Positions 1 to 6,629 of a DNA stretch of 8,564 nt are shown in pieces. The position numbers and the translations under genes are program-made. This DNA is from Betaproteobacteria bacterium. Lineage in GTDB: Bacteria > Pseudomonadota > Gammaproteobacteria > Burkholderiales > SG8-41. Location of the stretch: assembly GCA_025353085.1 (NCBI GenBank), contig JANXRI010000450.1:1-8564 (forward strand), given 5' to 3'. The notes under the pieces were generated by a model, which had not been told where the DNA came from, did not search any database, and was given only the letters and a program-made list of their open reading frames with translations. The number at the start of each line of letters is the position of its first letter. Position 1 is the first letter of the stretch.

Positions 1-95
1 AGGCCGGGCTCGTAACCCGCGATGCCCGCGAAGTTGAGCGCAAAAAAGTCGGCCTGCACAAAGCGCGCCGCCGCAAGCAGTTCTCGAAACGCTAA
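1..95 (+). CDS. rpsI: 30S ribosomal protein S9 (C-terminal end, partial)
   Basis: The reading frame with codons starting at base 3 gives about 30 residues ending in a very basic tail: T-R-D-A-R, then E-R-K-K-V-G-L-H-K-A-R-R-R, then Q-F-S-K-R and TAA at 93-95. This is the conserved S9 C-terminus, whose last K-R reaches the ribosomal P site and contacts the anticodon stem-loop of tRNA. The start lies outside the window; rplM normally precedes rpsI in one operon, but that cannot be checked here. A strong terminator follows within 20 bases, so this is the operon's last gene. The assignment is firm despite the short fragment. Confidence 0.95.
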   Translation, partial: AGLVTRDAREVERKKVGLHKARRRKQFSKR

Positions 96-114
96 CCTTC
101 GGGTTGTGGTTGAT

Positions 115-140
115 AAAGCCGCCTCTAGGGGCGGCTTTTT
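115..140 (+). terminator. Rho-independent terminator after rpsI
   Basis: The arm AAAGCCGCC (115-123) pairs perfectly with GGCGGCTTT (130-138) around a 6-base loop (124-129), and the 3' arm runs into T's to 140. It lies 19 bases after the rpsI stop and before argC. It should therefore end the ribosomal protein transcript and insulate argC. Confidence 0.92.
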
Positions 141-151
141 CATTTGTAACC

Positions 152-157
152 TACAAT
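152..157 (+). promoter_or_regulatory. Possible -10 element for argC
   Basis: TACAAT matches the sigma-70 -10 consensus at five of six positions. It lies just after the rpsI terminator and about 33 bases before the argC ATG, where a promoter is needed. No convincing -35 box is seen at 16-18 bases upstream, because that stretch is the terminator stem, so this is a weak call. Confidence 0.35.
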
Positions 158-190
158 GGGCGCGAGGATTTTCCCGCGTGGGTGACGGCA

Positions 191-1231
191 ATGGCAGACC
201 AGAAACTTAAAGTTGGAATCGTCGGCGGCACCGGTTATACCGGCGTCGAATTGTTGCGGTTGCTCGCGCAGCACCCGCACTGCGAGCTCGCGGTGATTAC
301 CTCCCGCCAGGAAGCGGGCACCCCGGTTGCCGCGATGTTCTCAAACTTGCGCGGCCACGTAGACCTCAACTTTTCAGCGCCGTCGGATGACGCGCTCAAA
401 CAATGCGACGTGGTTTTTTTTGCGACGCCCAACGGTGTCGCTATGCAACAGGCGCGCGCGTTGTTCGATGCCGGGGTCAGGATCATCGATATTGCGGCCG
501 ACTTTCGCATCAAGGACATCGCGGTCTGGGAAAAATGGTACGCGATCAAGCACGCCTGTCCTGAGCTGGTTGCGCAAGCGGTTTACGGCTTGCCCGAAGT
601 CAATCGCGCCGAAATCAGACAGGCGCGCATTGTCGCCAACCCCGGCTGTTATCCGACCGCGGTACAGTTAGGGTTTTTGCCGCTGCTGAAAAGCGGTGCA
701 GCCGACCTCGATCATTTGATCGCCGATGCCAAATCGGGCGTGAGCGGCGCCGGTCGCAAGGCCGAAGTGCATACATTGCTAGCCGAAGCGTCCGACAACT
801 TTAAGGCCTACGGCGTAGCAGGGCATCGCCATCACCCGGAAATTTCGCAAGGTCTCGACGCGATTGCTGGCCGTGCGACGCGGTTGGTGTTTGTGCCGCA
901 CCTCACGCCCATGATCCGCGGCATCCACGCAACGCTTTATGCGCAACTGACGCGCGACATCGATCTGCAACAACTGTTCGAACAGCAATTCGCCGGCGAG
1001 CCGTTCGTCGACGTGATGCCGGCAGGGGCTCATCCCGAAACGCGTTCAGTGCGCGGATCCAACGTCTGCCGCATCGCCGTTCACCAACCGGGCGGCGGCG
1101 ACATTGCCGTGGTGCTGTCTGTAATCGACAATCTGACCAAGGGCGCGGCCGGGCAGGCGGTCCAAAACATGAATCTCATGTGTGGCCTGCCCGAGACGAC
1201 CGGCTTGGAGCAGATCGCATTAATGCCTTAG
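191..1231 (+). CDS. argC: N-acetyl-gamma-glutamyl-phosphate reductase ArgC
   Basis: Cytoplasmic enzyme of arginine biosynthesis: NADPH-dependent reduction of N-acetylglutamyl-5-phosphate to the semialdehyde. From the ATG at 191 the product is 346 residues, the usual size of the long ArgC type. The N-terminal Rossmann motif G-I-V-G-G-T-G-Y-T-G is at residues 9-18. The catalytic cysteine is C153 in N-P-G-C-Y-P-T, and the conserved histidine motif H-R-H-H-P-E-I is at 212-218. The C-terminal part is the dimerisation domain. The frame is open further upstream to an ATG at 104, but that start would lie inside the rpsI terminator region and adds 29 residues absent from the family. The Rossmann strand begins right after M-A-D-Q-K-L-K, which supports 191. 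The Shine-Dalgarno sequence is weak (GGGTGA just upstream). The next gene starts 17 bases after the stop. Confidence 0.96.
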   Translation: MADQKLKVGIVGGTGYTGVELLRLLAQHPHCELAVITSRQEAGTPVAAMFSNLRGHVDLNFSAPSDDALKQCDVVFFATPNGVAMQQARALFDAGVRIIDIAADFRIKDIAVWEKWYAIKHACPELVAQAVYGLPEVNRAEIRQARIVANPGCYPTAVQLGFLPLLKSGAADLDHLIADAKSGVSGAGRKAEVHTLLAEASDNFKAYGVAGHRHHPEISQGLDAIAGRATRLVFVPHLTPMIRGIHATLYAQLTRDIDLQQLFEQQFAGEPFVDVMPAGAHPETRSVRGSNVCRIAVHQPGGGDIAVVLSVIDNLTKGAAGQAVQNMNLMCGLPETTGLEQIALMP

Positions 1232-1248
1232 TCAAAAGGCTCAAGCGC

Positions 1249-1968
1249 ATGTTCGGTATTTCGGCGCCGCACATGGCCGTGCGCGCGGCAATTCCATGGT
1301 ATTTGCGCTCGTTAATGTTGCTCGTGCTCGCTTTGATCGTCATTTTTATGGCGAAAGCGACGTACGATTTCGGCAAAAAATTTGCGGGCTTTGATCAGAG
1401 CGAGGCCGATAGCGAACTCAAGCGACTCAATGAATCTCAGGTCAAGCTCAAGCAGGAAGTGTCGGCACTCCGGGGACAACTTGCACAAAGCGAGCGCCAA
1501 CTTCAGATTGAACGCGTCACATACGGGGATCTGGTCAAACAGATGAAAGTGTTGACCGGGGAAAACGCAGAGTTCAAGGAAGACCTTGCGTTTTTCCAAA
1601 CGCTGATGCCCGCCGGGAGCAAAGATGGCGGAGTAGCAGCCAATCGGTTCCTGGTGCAAAATGACTCCCTCCCAGGCGAATACCACTATCGCCTGTTGGT
1701 GACCCAGACCGGTCAACGCAATAAGGACTTCCTGGGCTCTGTGCAGTTCGTCGTAAATTTACAGCACGACAATAAGAAGATAGTGCTAACGCTTCCCGCC
1801 GAAAGCGACAAGGCGGACAAAGCATTCAAGCTTAACTTTCGCTTTTATCAGCGCGTCGAAGGCACGTTTCGGGTGGCCGCCGGCGCGGTGGTCAAAAGCA
1901 TGCAGGTCCAGGTATTCGAAAACGGCAGCGCTGAGCCCAAGCTCACTCAAGCCGTCAATGCGTCATGA
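1249..1968 (+). CDS. Membrane-anchored coiled-coil protein of unknown function (DUF6776-like)
   Basis: Predicted 239-residue inner-membrane protein. A short N-terminus leads into one hydrophobic segment at about residues 20-37 (rich in L, V, I, M). A long charged stretch with Leu/Gln/Glu/Lys heptad character follows at about 50-118, a probable coiled coil. The C-terminal part, about 130-230, alternates hydrophobic and polar residues as a beta-rich domain would. With a basic N-terminus and a single transmembrane helix, the bulk probably faces the periplasm. I recall a betaproteobacterial family (DUF6776) in this position, upstream of bactofilin, but could not check it. The ATG at 1249 is chosen because AAAGG lies 9 bases upstream; ATG 1273 is an alternative, and a longer frame from 1180 would overlap argC. 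Gaps of 17 bases on both sides suggest an operon with argC and the bactofilin. It may anchor or organise the bactofilin, which is inference only. Confidence 0.8.
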   Translation: MFGISAPHMAVRAAIPWYLRSLMLLVLALIVIFMAKATYDFGKKFAGFDQSEADSELKRLNESQVKLKQEVSALRGQLAQSERQLQIERVTYGDLVKQMKVLTGENAEFKEDLAFFQTLMPAGSKDGGVAANRFLVQNDSLPGEYHYRLLVTQTGQRNKDFLGSVQFVVNLQHDNKKIVLTLPAESDKADKAFKLNFRFYQRVEGTFRVAAGAVVKSMQVQVFENGSAEPKLTQAVNAS

Positions 1969-1985
1969 CAGAAGGAGTAATGTCC

Positions 1986-2396
1986 ATGTTCGGAAACAGC
2001 AAAAACAACAAGCCACAGAATCGCATCGATTGTCTGATTGGCGCAGGTACCACCATCGAGGGCAATATCAAGTTTGGCGGCGGCCTGCGCGTCGACGGTC
2101 ACGTGCGAGGGAATGTAGTCGCCGCCGACGGCAAACCGGGCACACTGGTGCTGTCTGAGCAAGCGCGGATCGAGGGGGAAATACGGGTTTCGCACGCAGT
2201 TATCAACGGCACGGTGATCGGACCAGTGCATACGACTGAGTACGCGGAACTACAGCCGAAGGCTAATGTCACAGGGGACGTTCACTATCGCACCCTGGAG
2301 TTACAATTGGGCGCGGTGGTTCAAGGACGGCTCGTCTATCAATCTGAAAGCAAATCTGACAAAGTCGTGCATTTGAAACCTGCGACAGCCGATTGA
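1986..2396 (+). CDS. Bactofilin family cytoskeletal protein
   Basis: Bactofilins (PF04519) polymerise without nucleotide into membrane-associated filaments that place cell-wall enzymes. The 136-residue product has the short polar tail plus right-handed beta-helix layout of the family. Repeated rungs of the G-x-x-x-I-E-G-x-I type begin at I-G-A-G-T-T-I-E-G-N-I-K and continue through L-R-V-D-G-H-V-R-G-N-V, A-R-I-E-G-E-I-R and A-V-I-N-G-T-V-I-G to A-V-V-Q-G-R-L-V-Y. In-frame ATGs lie at 1965, 1980 and 1986. GAAGGAG at 1971-1977 sits 8 bases before 1986 but only 2 before 1980 and after 1965, so 1986 is preferred. The ATG at 1965 would overlap the previous stop as ATGA and cannot be excluded. The upstream membrane coiled-coil gene is a plausible partner. 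Confidence 0.92.
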   Translation: MFGNSKNNKPQNRIDCLIGAGTTIEGNIKFGGGLRVDGHVRGNVVAADGKPGTLVLSEQARIEGEIRVSHAVINGTVIGPVHTTEYAELQPKANVTGDVHYRTLELQLGAVVQGRLVYQSESKSDKVVHLKPATAD

Positions 2397-2487
2397 ACGC
2401 AGCGTTGAACCCGCGCGATACCGGCGTTGATACGGGCAGGTAGGTCTTACCGCGTCGCGGTCGAATAAATTTTCAGGAGTATCGAAC

Positions 2488-2838
2488 ATGAACGCAGTTA
2501 TCGAAATGCCCGCTCCACTGGTCTTCACGGACAACGCGGCAGCCAAGGTCAAACAGCTGATCGACGAAGAGGGTAATCTCGAATTGAAATTGCGCGTGTT
2601 CGTGACTGGCGGCGGCTGCTCGGGTTTTCAATACGGATTCACATTCGACGATGCCGTCAGCGATGACGATACTTCCATGCAGAAGAATGGCGTCACCCTG
2701 CTAATCGACCCCATGAGCCTGCAGTATCTAGGTGGCGCTGAAATCGATTACCAGGAAGGTGTCGAAGGCGCGCAGTTTGTTATCAAAAATCCAAACGCAA
2801 CGAGCACTTGCGGTTGCGGCTCGTCGTTTTCGGCCTGA
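2488..2838 (+). CDS. erpA: Iron-sulfur cluster insertion protein ErpA (A-type carrier)
   Basis: A-type carrier that receives an Fe-S cluster from the scaffold and passes it to apo-enzymes in the cytoplasm. The product is 116 residues, normal for the family. It has the G-G-G-C-S-G-F-Q-Y-G motif with C44 and the C-terminal C-G-C-G motif with C108 and C110, which are the three cluster ligands. L-x-L-R-V-F-V-T-G-G-G and F-V-I-K-N-P-N-A are also typical. The ErpA assignment over IscA rests on the family-typical sequence and on the absence of isc genes nearby. AGGAG at 2475-2479 sits 8 bases before the ATG, a strong ribosome binding site. A 91-base gap separates it from the bactofilin, enough for its own promoter, though none is clear. 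A shared terminator follows. Confidence 0.94.
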   Translation: MNAVIEMPAPLVFTDNAAAKVKQLIDEEGNLELKLRVFVTGGGCSGFQYGFTFDDAVSDDDTSMQKNGVTLLIDPMSLQYLGGAEIDYQEGVEGAQFVIKNPNATSTCGCGSSFSA

Positions 2839-2854
2839 ACGATCGACTGCAAGG

Positions 2855-2879
2855 AAAAGGGCGCTGCGGCGCCCTTTTT
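2855..2879. terminator. Bidirectional rho-independent terminator between erpA and anmK
   Basis: The arm GGGCGC (2859-2864) pairs with GCGCCC (2869-2874) around a TGCG loop. It is flanked by AAAA at 2855-2858 and by T's at 2875-2879, which extend the pairing and give a U-run on each strand. It lies 16 bases after the erpA stop and 5 bases after the anmK stop on the other strand, so one hairpin can end both convergent transcripts. Confidence 0.93.
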
Positions 2880-2883
2880 ATTT

Positions 2884-3975
2884 TCAGGCGCGATAAATCG
2901 CACCGAGAATGCGCGGACCGCGCGCGCCCGTCACTGCGGGCAAATTTCCCGGTTTTGACGTTAGTGTTTGCTGAGCAAGCCACGCAAATGCAAGCGCTTC
3001 AACCTGTTCGGCGTCTACACCTAATTTGTCGGTAGTTCGGACCTCGCGCGGCGCGAGCCGCGCAGTCAGTACGTTGACTAATTCGAGATTGCGCGCGCCG
3101 CCACCGCACAAGTACACCGCCGTCGCGTTGGCGCAAAAATCGATGATTGCATCGGCAATTCCGTGCGCGGTCAGTGCCAGCAGCGTCGCCTGAACGTCGA
3201 CGGCTGCTTCATTGCCGGCGAGATATTTTTCGATCCATTCAAGATTAAATGTTTCGCGGCCCGTGCTTTTGGGCGGTGCGCGGTGGAAGTATTCGTCGGC
3301 TTTGAGCCGCGCCAGCAACCCGGGAATTATCTTGCCGGTCTTAGCCCAGTCGCCGTCCCGGTCGAACGGTTGTTTGAGATGGCGTTGCGCCCAGGCGTCG
3401 AGTAGTAAATTGCCTGGTCCGGAATCGAATCCCGTCACCACGCCGGTACTCGGCAGATTGGTGACATTCGATATGCCGCCAATATTGACGATCGCGCGAT
3501 GTTCGTCGTTGCGCCCAAACACTGCCTGGTGAAATGCCGGCACGAGCGGCGCGCCTTGACCGCCGGCCGCAATATCGCGACTGCGGAAATCGCATACCAC
3601 CGTGATACCCGTCAGTTCCGCCAATAAGGCGCCGTTTACCAACTGAACGGTATAACCATCGGCGGGCTGGTGGCGCACGGTCTGGCCATGACAACCTACA
3701 GCCTCAAGGCCCTCTGCAGGAACCGCCGCCAGTGCAAGGGTCGCTCCCGCTACCGCCGCATAGGCACGGGTAAGATCATTGGCGGCGAGGGCGGCGCGTC
3801 GCAACTCATTTTTTCCTGGGCTGTTGAGCGATGCCAGTTCAACGCGCAGCGCTGGTGTGAACGCATGATGAGCGTGAGCGATGAGCCGGGGGGCGGGACC
3901 GCTTAAATCTGCGAGCACCGCATCAATACCGTCGAGGCTGGTGCCGGACATCAGCCCGATGTAAAGCCCAGGCAT
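2884..3975 (-). CDS. anmK: Anhydro-N-acetylmuramic acid kinase AnmK
   Basis: Cytoplasmic kinase of peptidoglycan recycling. It hydrolyses the 1,6-anhydro ring of anhydro-MurNAc and phosphorylates the sugar with ATP, giving MurNAc-6-phosphate. The product is 363 residues, close to the usual length. The N-terminal phosphate-binding motif G-L-M-S-G-T-S-L-D-G spans residues 7-16. C-H-G-Q-T-V-R-H is at 95-102, N-I-G-G-I-S-N at 164-170, and G-F-D-S-G-P-G-N at 182-189, where D184 corresponds to the catalytic aspartate. C-G-G-G-A-R-N is at 290-296. The ATG lies 5 bases after the stop of the M23 peptidase gene with no Shine-Dalgarno sequence in between, so translation is probably coupled to that gene. 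The pair links murein cleavage to fragment salvage. No murQ is in the window. Confidence 0.96.
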   Translation of the reverse strand: MPGLYIGLMSGTSLDGIDAVLADLSGPAPRLIAHAHHAFTPALRVELASLNSPGKNELRRAALAANDLTRAYAAVAGATLALAAVPAEGLEAVGCHGQTVRHQPADGYTVQLVNGALLAELTGITVVCDFRSRDIAAGGQGAPLVPAFHQAVFGRNDEHRAIVNIGGISNVTNLPSTGVVTGFDSGPGNLLLDAWAQRHLKQPFDRDGDWAKTGKIIPGLLARLKADEYFHRAPPKSTGRETFNLEWIEKYLAGNEAAVDVQATLLALTAHGIADAIIDFCANATAVYLCGGGARNLELVNVLTARLAPREVRTTDKLGVDAEQVEALAFAWLAQQTLTSKPGNLPAVTGARGPRILGAIYRA

Positions 3976-3980
3976 TTAAT

Positions 3981-5285
3981 TTAGTCGAGGCGCGCCAGGT
4001 TAGTTGTGCGCAACAGATTAAGCCGTTCGATGTACAGCTTGGCGGTTTGCTCGAACTTGGGCTTTAACTCAGGCGAAATGGGCAGCGCCGCAGGCATGGC
4101 GACGTTTAATGGATTTTGGTGCACGTCGTTTATGCGAAACTCGTAATGAAGGTGAGGGCCCGTCGCGAGCCCCGTCGACCCGACGAAGCCGATCACTTCA
4201 CCCTGCGTCACCCGCTGGCCTTTGCGCAAGCCCTTGGCAATGCCGGACAGATGGCCATACCAGGTCGTGTACTTGGATTGGTGGCGCAATACCACGACAG
4301 TGCCATAGCCACCGCTGCGGCCAGTTATTTCGACGACGCCGTCGGCGGTTGCTTTTACCCGCGTGCCGGTCGGGGCGCCATAGTCAATGCCTTTATGCGC
4401 GCGCCATGTTTGCAGAACCGGATGAAAACGCGCAGTGCTGAAACCCGACGTGATGCGGGAAAACTCGAGCGGCGAGCGCAGGAACTGCTTGCGCAGATTC
4501 TTGCCGTCGGCCGTGTAGTACCCGCCCTCGTTTTCGCTGTAATTGAAATACACCGCGGTGTATGCCTTGCCTTGATTGACGAACTCCGCGGTCAGCACTC
4601 GGCCGTACTTGACCGGCTCGCCGCGATCATAGAAAACTTCATAGACGACGCTAAACCGGTCGCCTTTCCGCAGGTCGCGGTGAAAGTCGATGTCGGTTGA
4701 AAAGATTTCGGCGATTTGCGTCGCCACGCTATCGGGGAGCCCCGCGGCATCCGTTGCACCAAACAGGGAATTGCGGATTTCGGCGGATTTCATCAGCACG
4801 CGGCGCTCGAGTTGTACGGCGTCCTGCTTTACGACGAGTTCATCTGCCGTGCGGTCGACCGAAACGAGGTTCGTTCCACTGAGATAGCGCAAACTTACCA
4901 ATTTGCCATCGGCCGTCGCGGTCGCCCGCACGACTTTGCCCGGAATCAATTGATAAAGTGCGCGTGCTTGCGCGTTGTTGCGCAGAACCTGGGACGCTTC
5001 GGCATCATCGATTTGCAGGCGCGCGAGCAATGATGCGACGGTGTCGCCGCGCTGGATGCGTTCTTCGCGCGTGAAGCCCGCCTCATTGTCGACGGCCTGC
5101 GCCAAACTCGGCAACGTCAGTTCTTCGGTGACATTATTGAACGTCACTTTATCAACGAGGGTGTCGGGAGAAATCCCAAACGCGGCCACTACGCTGAAAC
5201 AGGGCACCGCAATCAGCGCTGCCGCGAGCCGATGGCGCGGCGAAAGTTTGCTTAAAGTTTTTGCAATTTTATGGGTTAAAATCAT
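3981..5285 (-). CDS. M23 family peptidoglycan endopeptidase (MepM-like)
   Basis: Predicted envelope zinc metallopeptidase that cleaves peptide cross-links in murein. The 434-residue product has a basic N-terminus and a hydrophobic segment at about 20-37 (signal anchor or uncleaved signal). A LysM/OapA-like stretch follows with R-G-D-T-V-A-S-L-L-A-R-L at 79-90. A middle domain typical of MepM/YebA proteins includes G-D-R-F-S-V-V-Y-E at 208-216. The C-terminal M23 domain covers about 280-395. Zinc and catalytic residues are visible: H297 and D301 in H-K-G-I-D, H345 in W-Y-G-H-L, and H378/H380 in G-P-H-L-H-Y-E-F. All are present, so it should be active rather than an EnvC-like degenerate form. 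The ATG at 5285 has no Shine-Dalgarno sequence at normal distance (see findings). It is divergent from tyrS and probably co-transcribed with anmK. Confidence 0.94.
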   Translation of the reverse strand: MILTHKIAKTLSKLSPRHRLAAALIAVPCFSVVAAFGISPDTLVDKVTFNNVTEELTLPSLAQAVDNEAGFTREERIQRGDTVASLLARLQIDDAEASQVLRNNAQARALYQLIPGKVVRATATADGKLVSLRYLSGTNLVSVDRTADELVVKQDAVQLERRVLMKSAEIRNSLFGATDAAGLPDSVATQIAEIFSTDIDFHRDLRKGDRFSVVYEVFYDRGEPVKYGRVLTAEFVNQGKAYTAVYFNYSENEGGYYTADGKNLRKQFLRSPLEFSRITSGFSTARFHPVLQTWRAHKGIDYGAPTGTRVKATADGVVEITGRSGGYGTVVVLRHQSKYTTWYGHLSGIAKGLRKGQRVTQGEVIGFVGSTGLATGPHLHYEFRINDVHQNPLNVAMPAALPISPELKPKFEQTAKLYIERLNLLRTTNLARLD

Positions 5286-5408
5286 GCTTTTAGCATAGTA
5301 TCTTAACGCTCCCTTTAGAGCGACGGGGGCAAGCTTAGCAGAATTTTACGGGCGCGCAACCCTTGCATTCCACATCGTGAAAACTAAGCGATTTCCACCG
5401 AGGCCGCA
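5286..5408. promoter_or_regulatory. Divergent intergenic region between the M23 peptidase gene and tyrS
   Basis: These 123 bases separate two divergent genes and must hold at least the promoters for both unless tyrS or M23 is read from afar. The region contains a 5-bp dyad at 5307-5322 (CGCTC / GAGCG) and an ATGCT-TTT-AGCAT dyad that reaches the M23 start codon. On the minus strand, TAAAAT (complement of 5343-5348) resembles a -10 box, but no good -35 pairs with it. I could not fix either promoter. Confidence 0.5.
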
Positions 5409-6608
5409 ATGGCAACACTGACCGACCAGCTCGACATCATCAAACGCGGCTGCGACGAACTGTTGGTTGAGTCGGAACTCGTCGACAAACTCAACAGCGG
5501 CCGGCTTTTACGCGTGAAAGCGGGGTTCGATCCGACCGCGCCCGACCTCCACCTCGGGCACACTGTGCTGATCAATAAATTGCGCCAGTTGCAAGACCTT
5601 GGTCATCACGTCGTATTCCTGATCGGCGACTTTACGGGGATGATCGGCGACCCGACCGGCAAGAACACCACGCGCCCGCCGATTACTCGCGAAGAGGTGG
5701 TCGCCAACGCGAAAACGTACACGGCGCAGGTATTCAAAATCCTCGACGAGGCGAAGACCGAGATTGCCTTCAACTCGGCCTGGATGGATAAGCTCACTTC
5801 GGCGGACATGATCAAACTTGCCGCGACCCATACCGTCGCTCGCATGCTTGAGCGCGACGATTTCGGCAAGCGCTACAAAAGCAATCAGCCGATTGCGATT
5901 CACGAGTTTCTGTATCCGCTCGTGCAGGGCTACGATTCGGTCGCGCTCAAGGCCGACCTCGAACTCGGCGGCACCGATCAGAAGTTCAACCTGCTGATGG
6001 GGCGCGAGCTACAAAAGCACTACGGGCAGCCGCCGCAATGCATTCTGACCATGCCGTTGCTCGAAGGTCTCGACGGCGTGAACAAGATGTCGAAATCGCT
6101 CGGCAACTATATCGGCATCACCGACAGCCCGAACGACATGTTCGGCAAGCTTATGTCGATCTCCGATGACTTGATGTGGCGCTATATCGAGCTACTGTCA
6201 TTCGAGCCGCTGGCGACGATCAGGCAATGGAAAAAAGACACGGTTGAAGGCCGCAATCCACGCGACATCAAAGTGTCATTTGCGCAGGAAATTGTCGCGC
6301 GTTTTCATTCGCCGTCGGCTGCGGCGAGCGCGCTTGCCGACTTTGAGGCACGGTTCAAACAGGGCGAAATTCCGACCGATATCGCCGACGTTACACTCGA
6401 CGCAGGCCCCGGCGGTATCGCGATCGCCAACCTGCTGAAGGCAGCGGCGCTCACTACCAGCACGTCAGACGCGCTGCGGATGATCGCGCAAGGCGGCGTC
6501 AAGCTCAACGGTGAGAAAGTGATCGATAAAGCGCTCAGGTTAGCGGCAGGGACGCAAGTCGTTGTGCAAGTCGGCAAACGGAAGTTTGCGCGCGTGACCC
6601 TGCGTTAA
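5409..6608 (+). CDS. tyrS: Tyrosyl-tRNA synthetase
   Basis: Class I aminoacyl-tRNA synthetase that charges tRNA-Tyr in the cytoplasm. The product is 399 residues. The HIGH-type signature is H-L-G-H at 48-51, after the V-K-A-G-F-D-P-T-A-P-D segment. The tyrosine pocket region carries G-T-D-Q-K-F-N-L-L-M-G-R-E at 188-200. The KMSKS loop reads exactly K-M-S-K-S at 226-230, and an S4-like RNA-binding domain occupies about 336-399. KMSKS rather than the KFGKT of E. coli TyrS places it in the second bacterial TyrRS type (TyrZ-like). The ATG at 5409 is preceded by GAGG (5400-5403), 5 bases upstream. It runs convergently into the FAD oxidoreductase gene with only 21 bases between the stops. Confidence 0.97.
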   Translation: MATLTDQLDIIKRGCDELLVESELVDKLNSGRLLRVKAGFDPTAPDLHLGHTVLINKLRQLQDLGHHVVFLIGDFTGMIGDPTGKNTTRPPITREEVVANAKTYTAQVFKILDEAKTEIAFNSAWMDKLTSADMIKLAATHTVARMLERDDFGKRYKSNQPIAIHEFLYPLVQGYDSVALKADLELGGTDQKFNLLMGRELQKHYGQPPQCILTMPLLEGLDGVNKMSKSLGNYIGITDSPNDMFGKLMSISDDLMWRYIELLSFEPLATIRQWKKDTVEGRNPRDIKVSFAQEIVARFHSPSAAASALADFEARFKQGEIPTDIADVTLDAGPGGIAIANLLKAAALTTSTSDALRMIAQGGVKLNGEKVIDKALRLAAGTQVVVQVGKRKFARVTLR

Positions 6609-6629
6609 TCATATTAAGTGAGGGATCCG

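Noticed and set aside
104..190. Upstream extension of argC to an ATG at 104
   Set aside because: The extension overlaps the rpsI terminator, lacks a ribosome binding site and adds residues not found in ArgC; the Rossmann motif fits the start at 191.
2405..2432. TTGAAC and TTGATA as -35 boxes of an erpA promoter
   Set aside because: No acceptable -10 hexamer is found 16-18 bases downstream of either.
4116..4700. Plus-strand open frame of 194 codons opposite the M23 gene
   Set aside because: It is antisense to a gene with complete catalytic motifs, resembles no known protein, and is the long antisense frame expected in GC-rich coding DNA.
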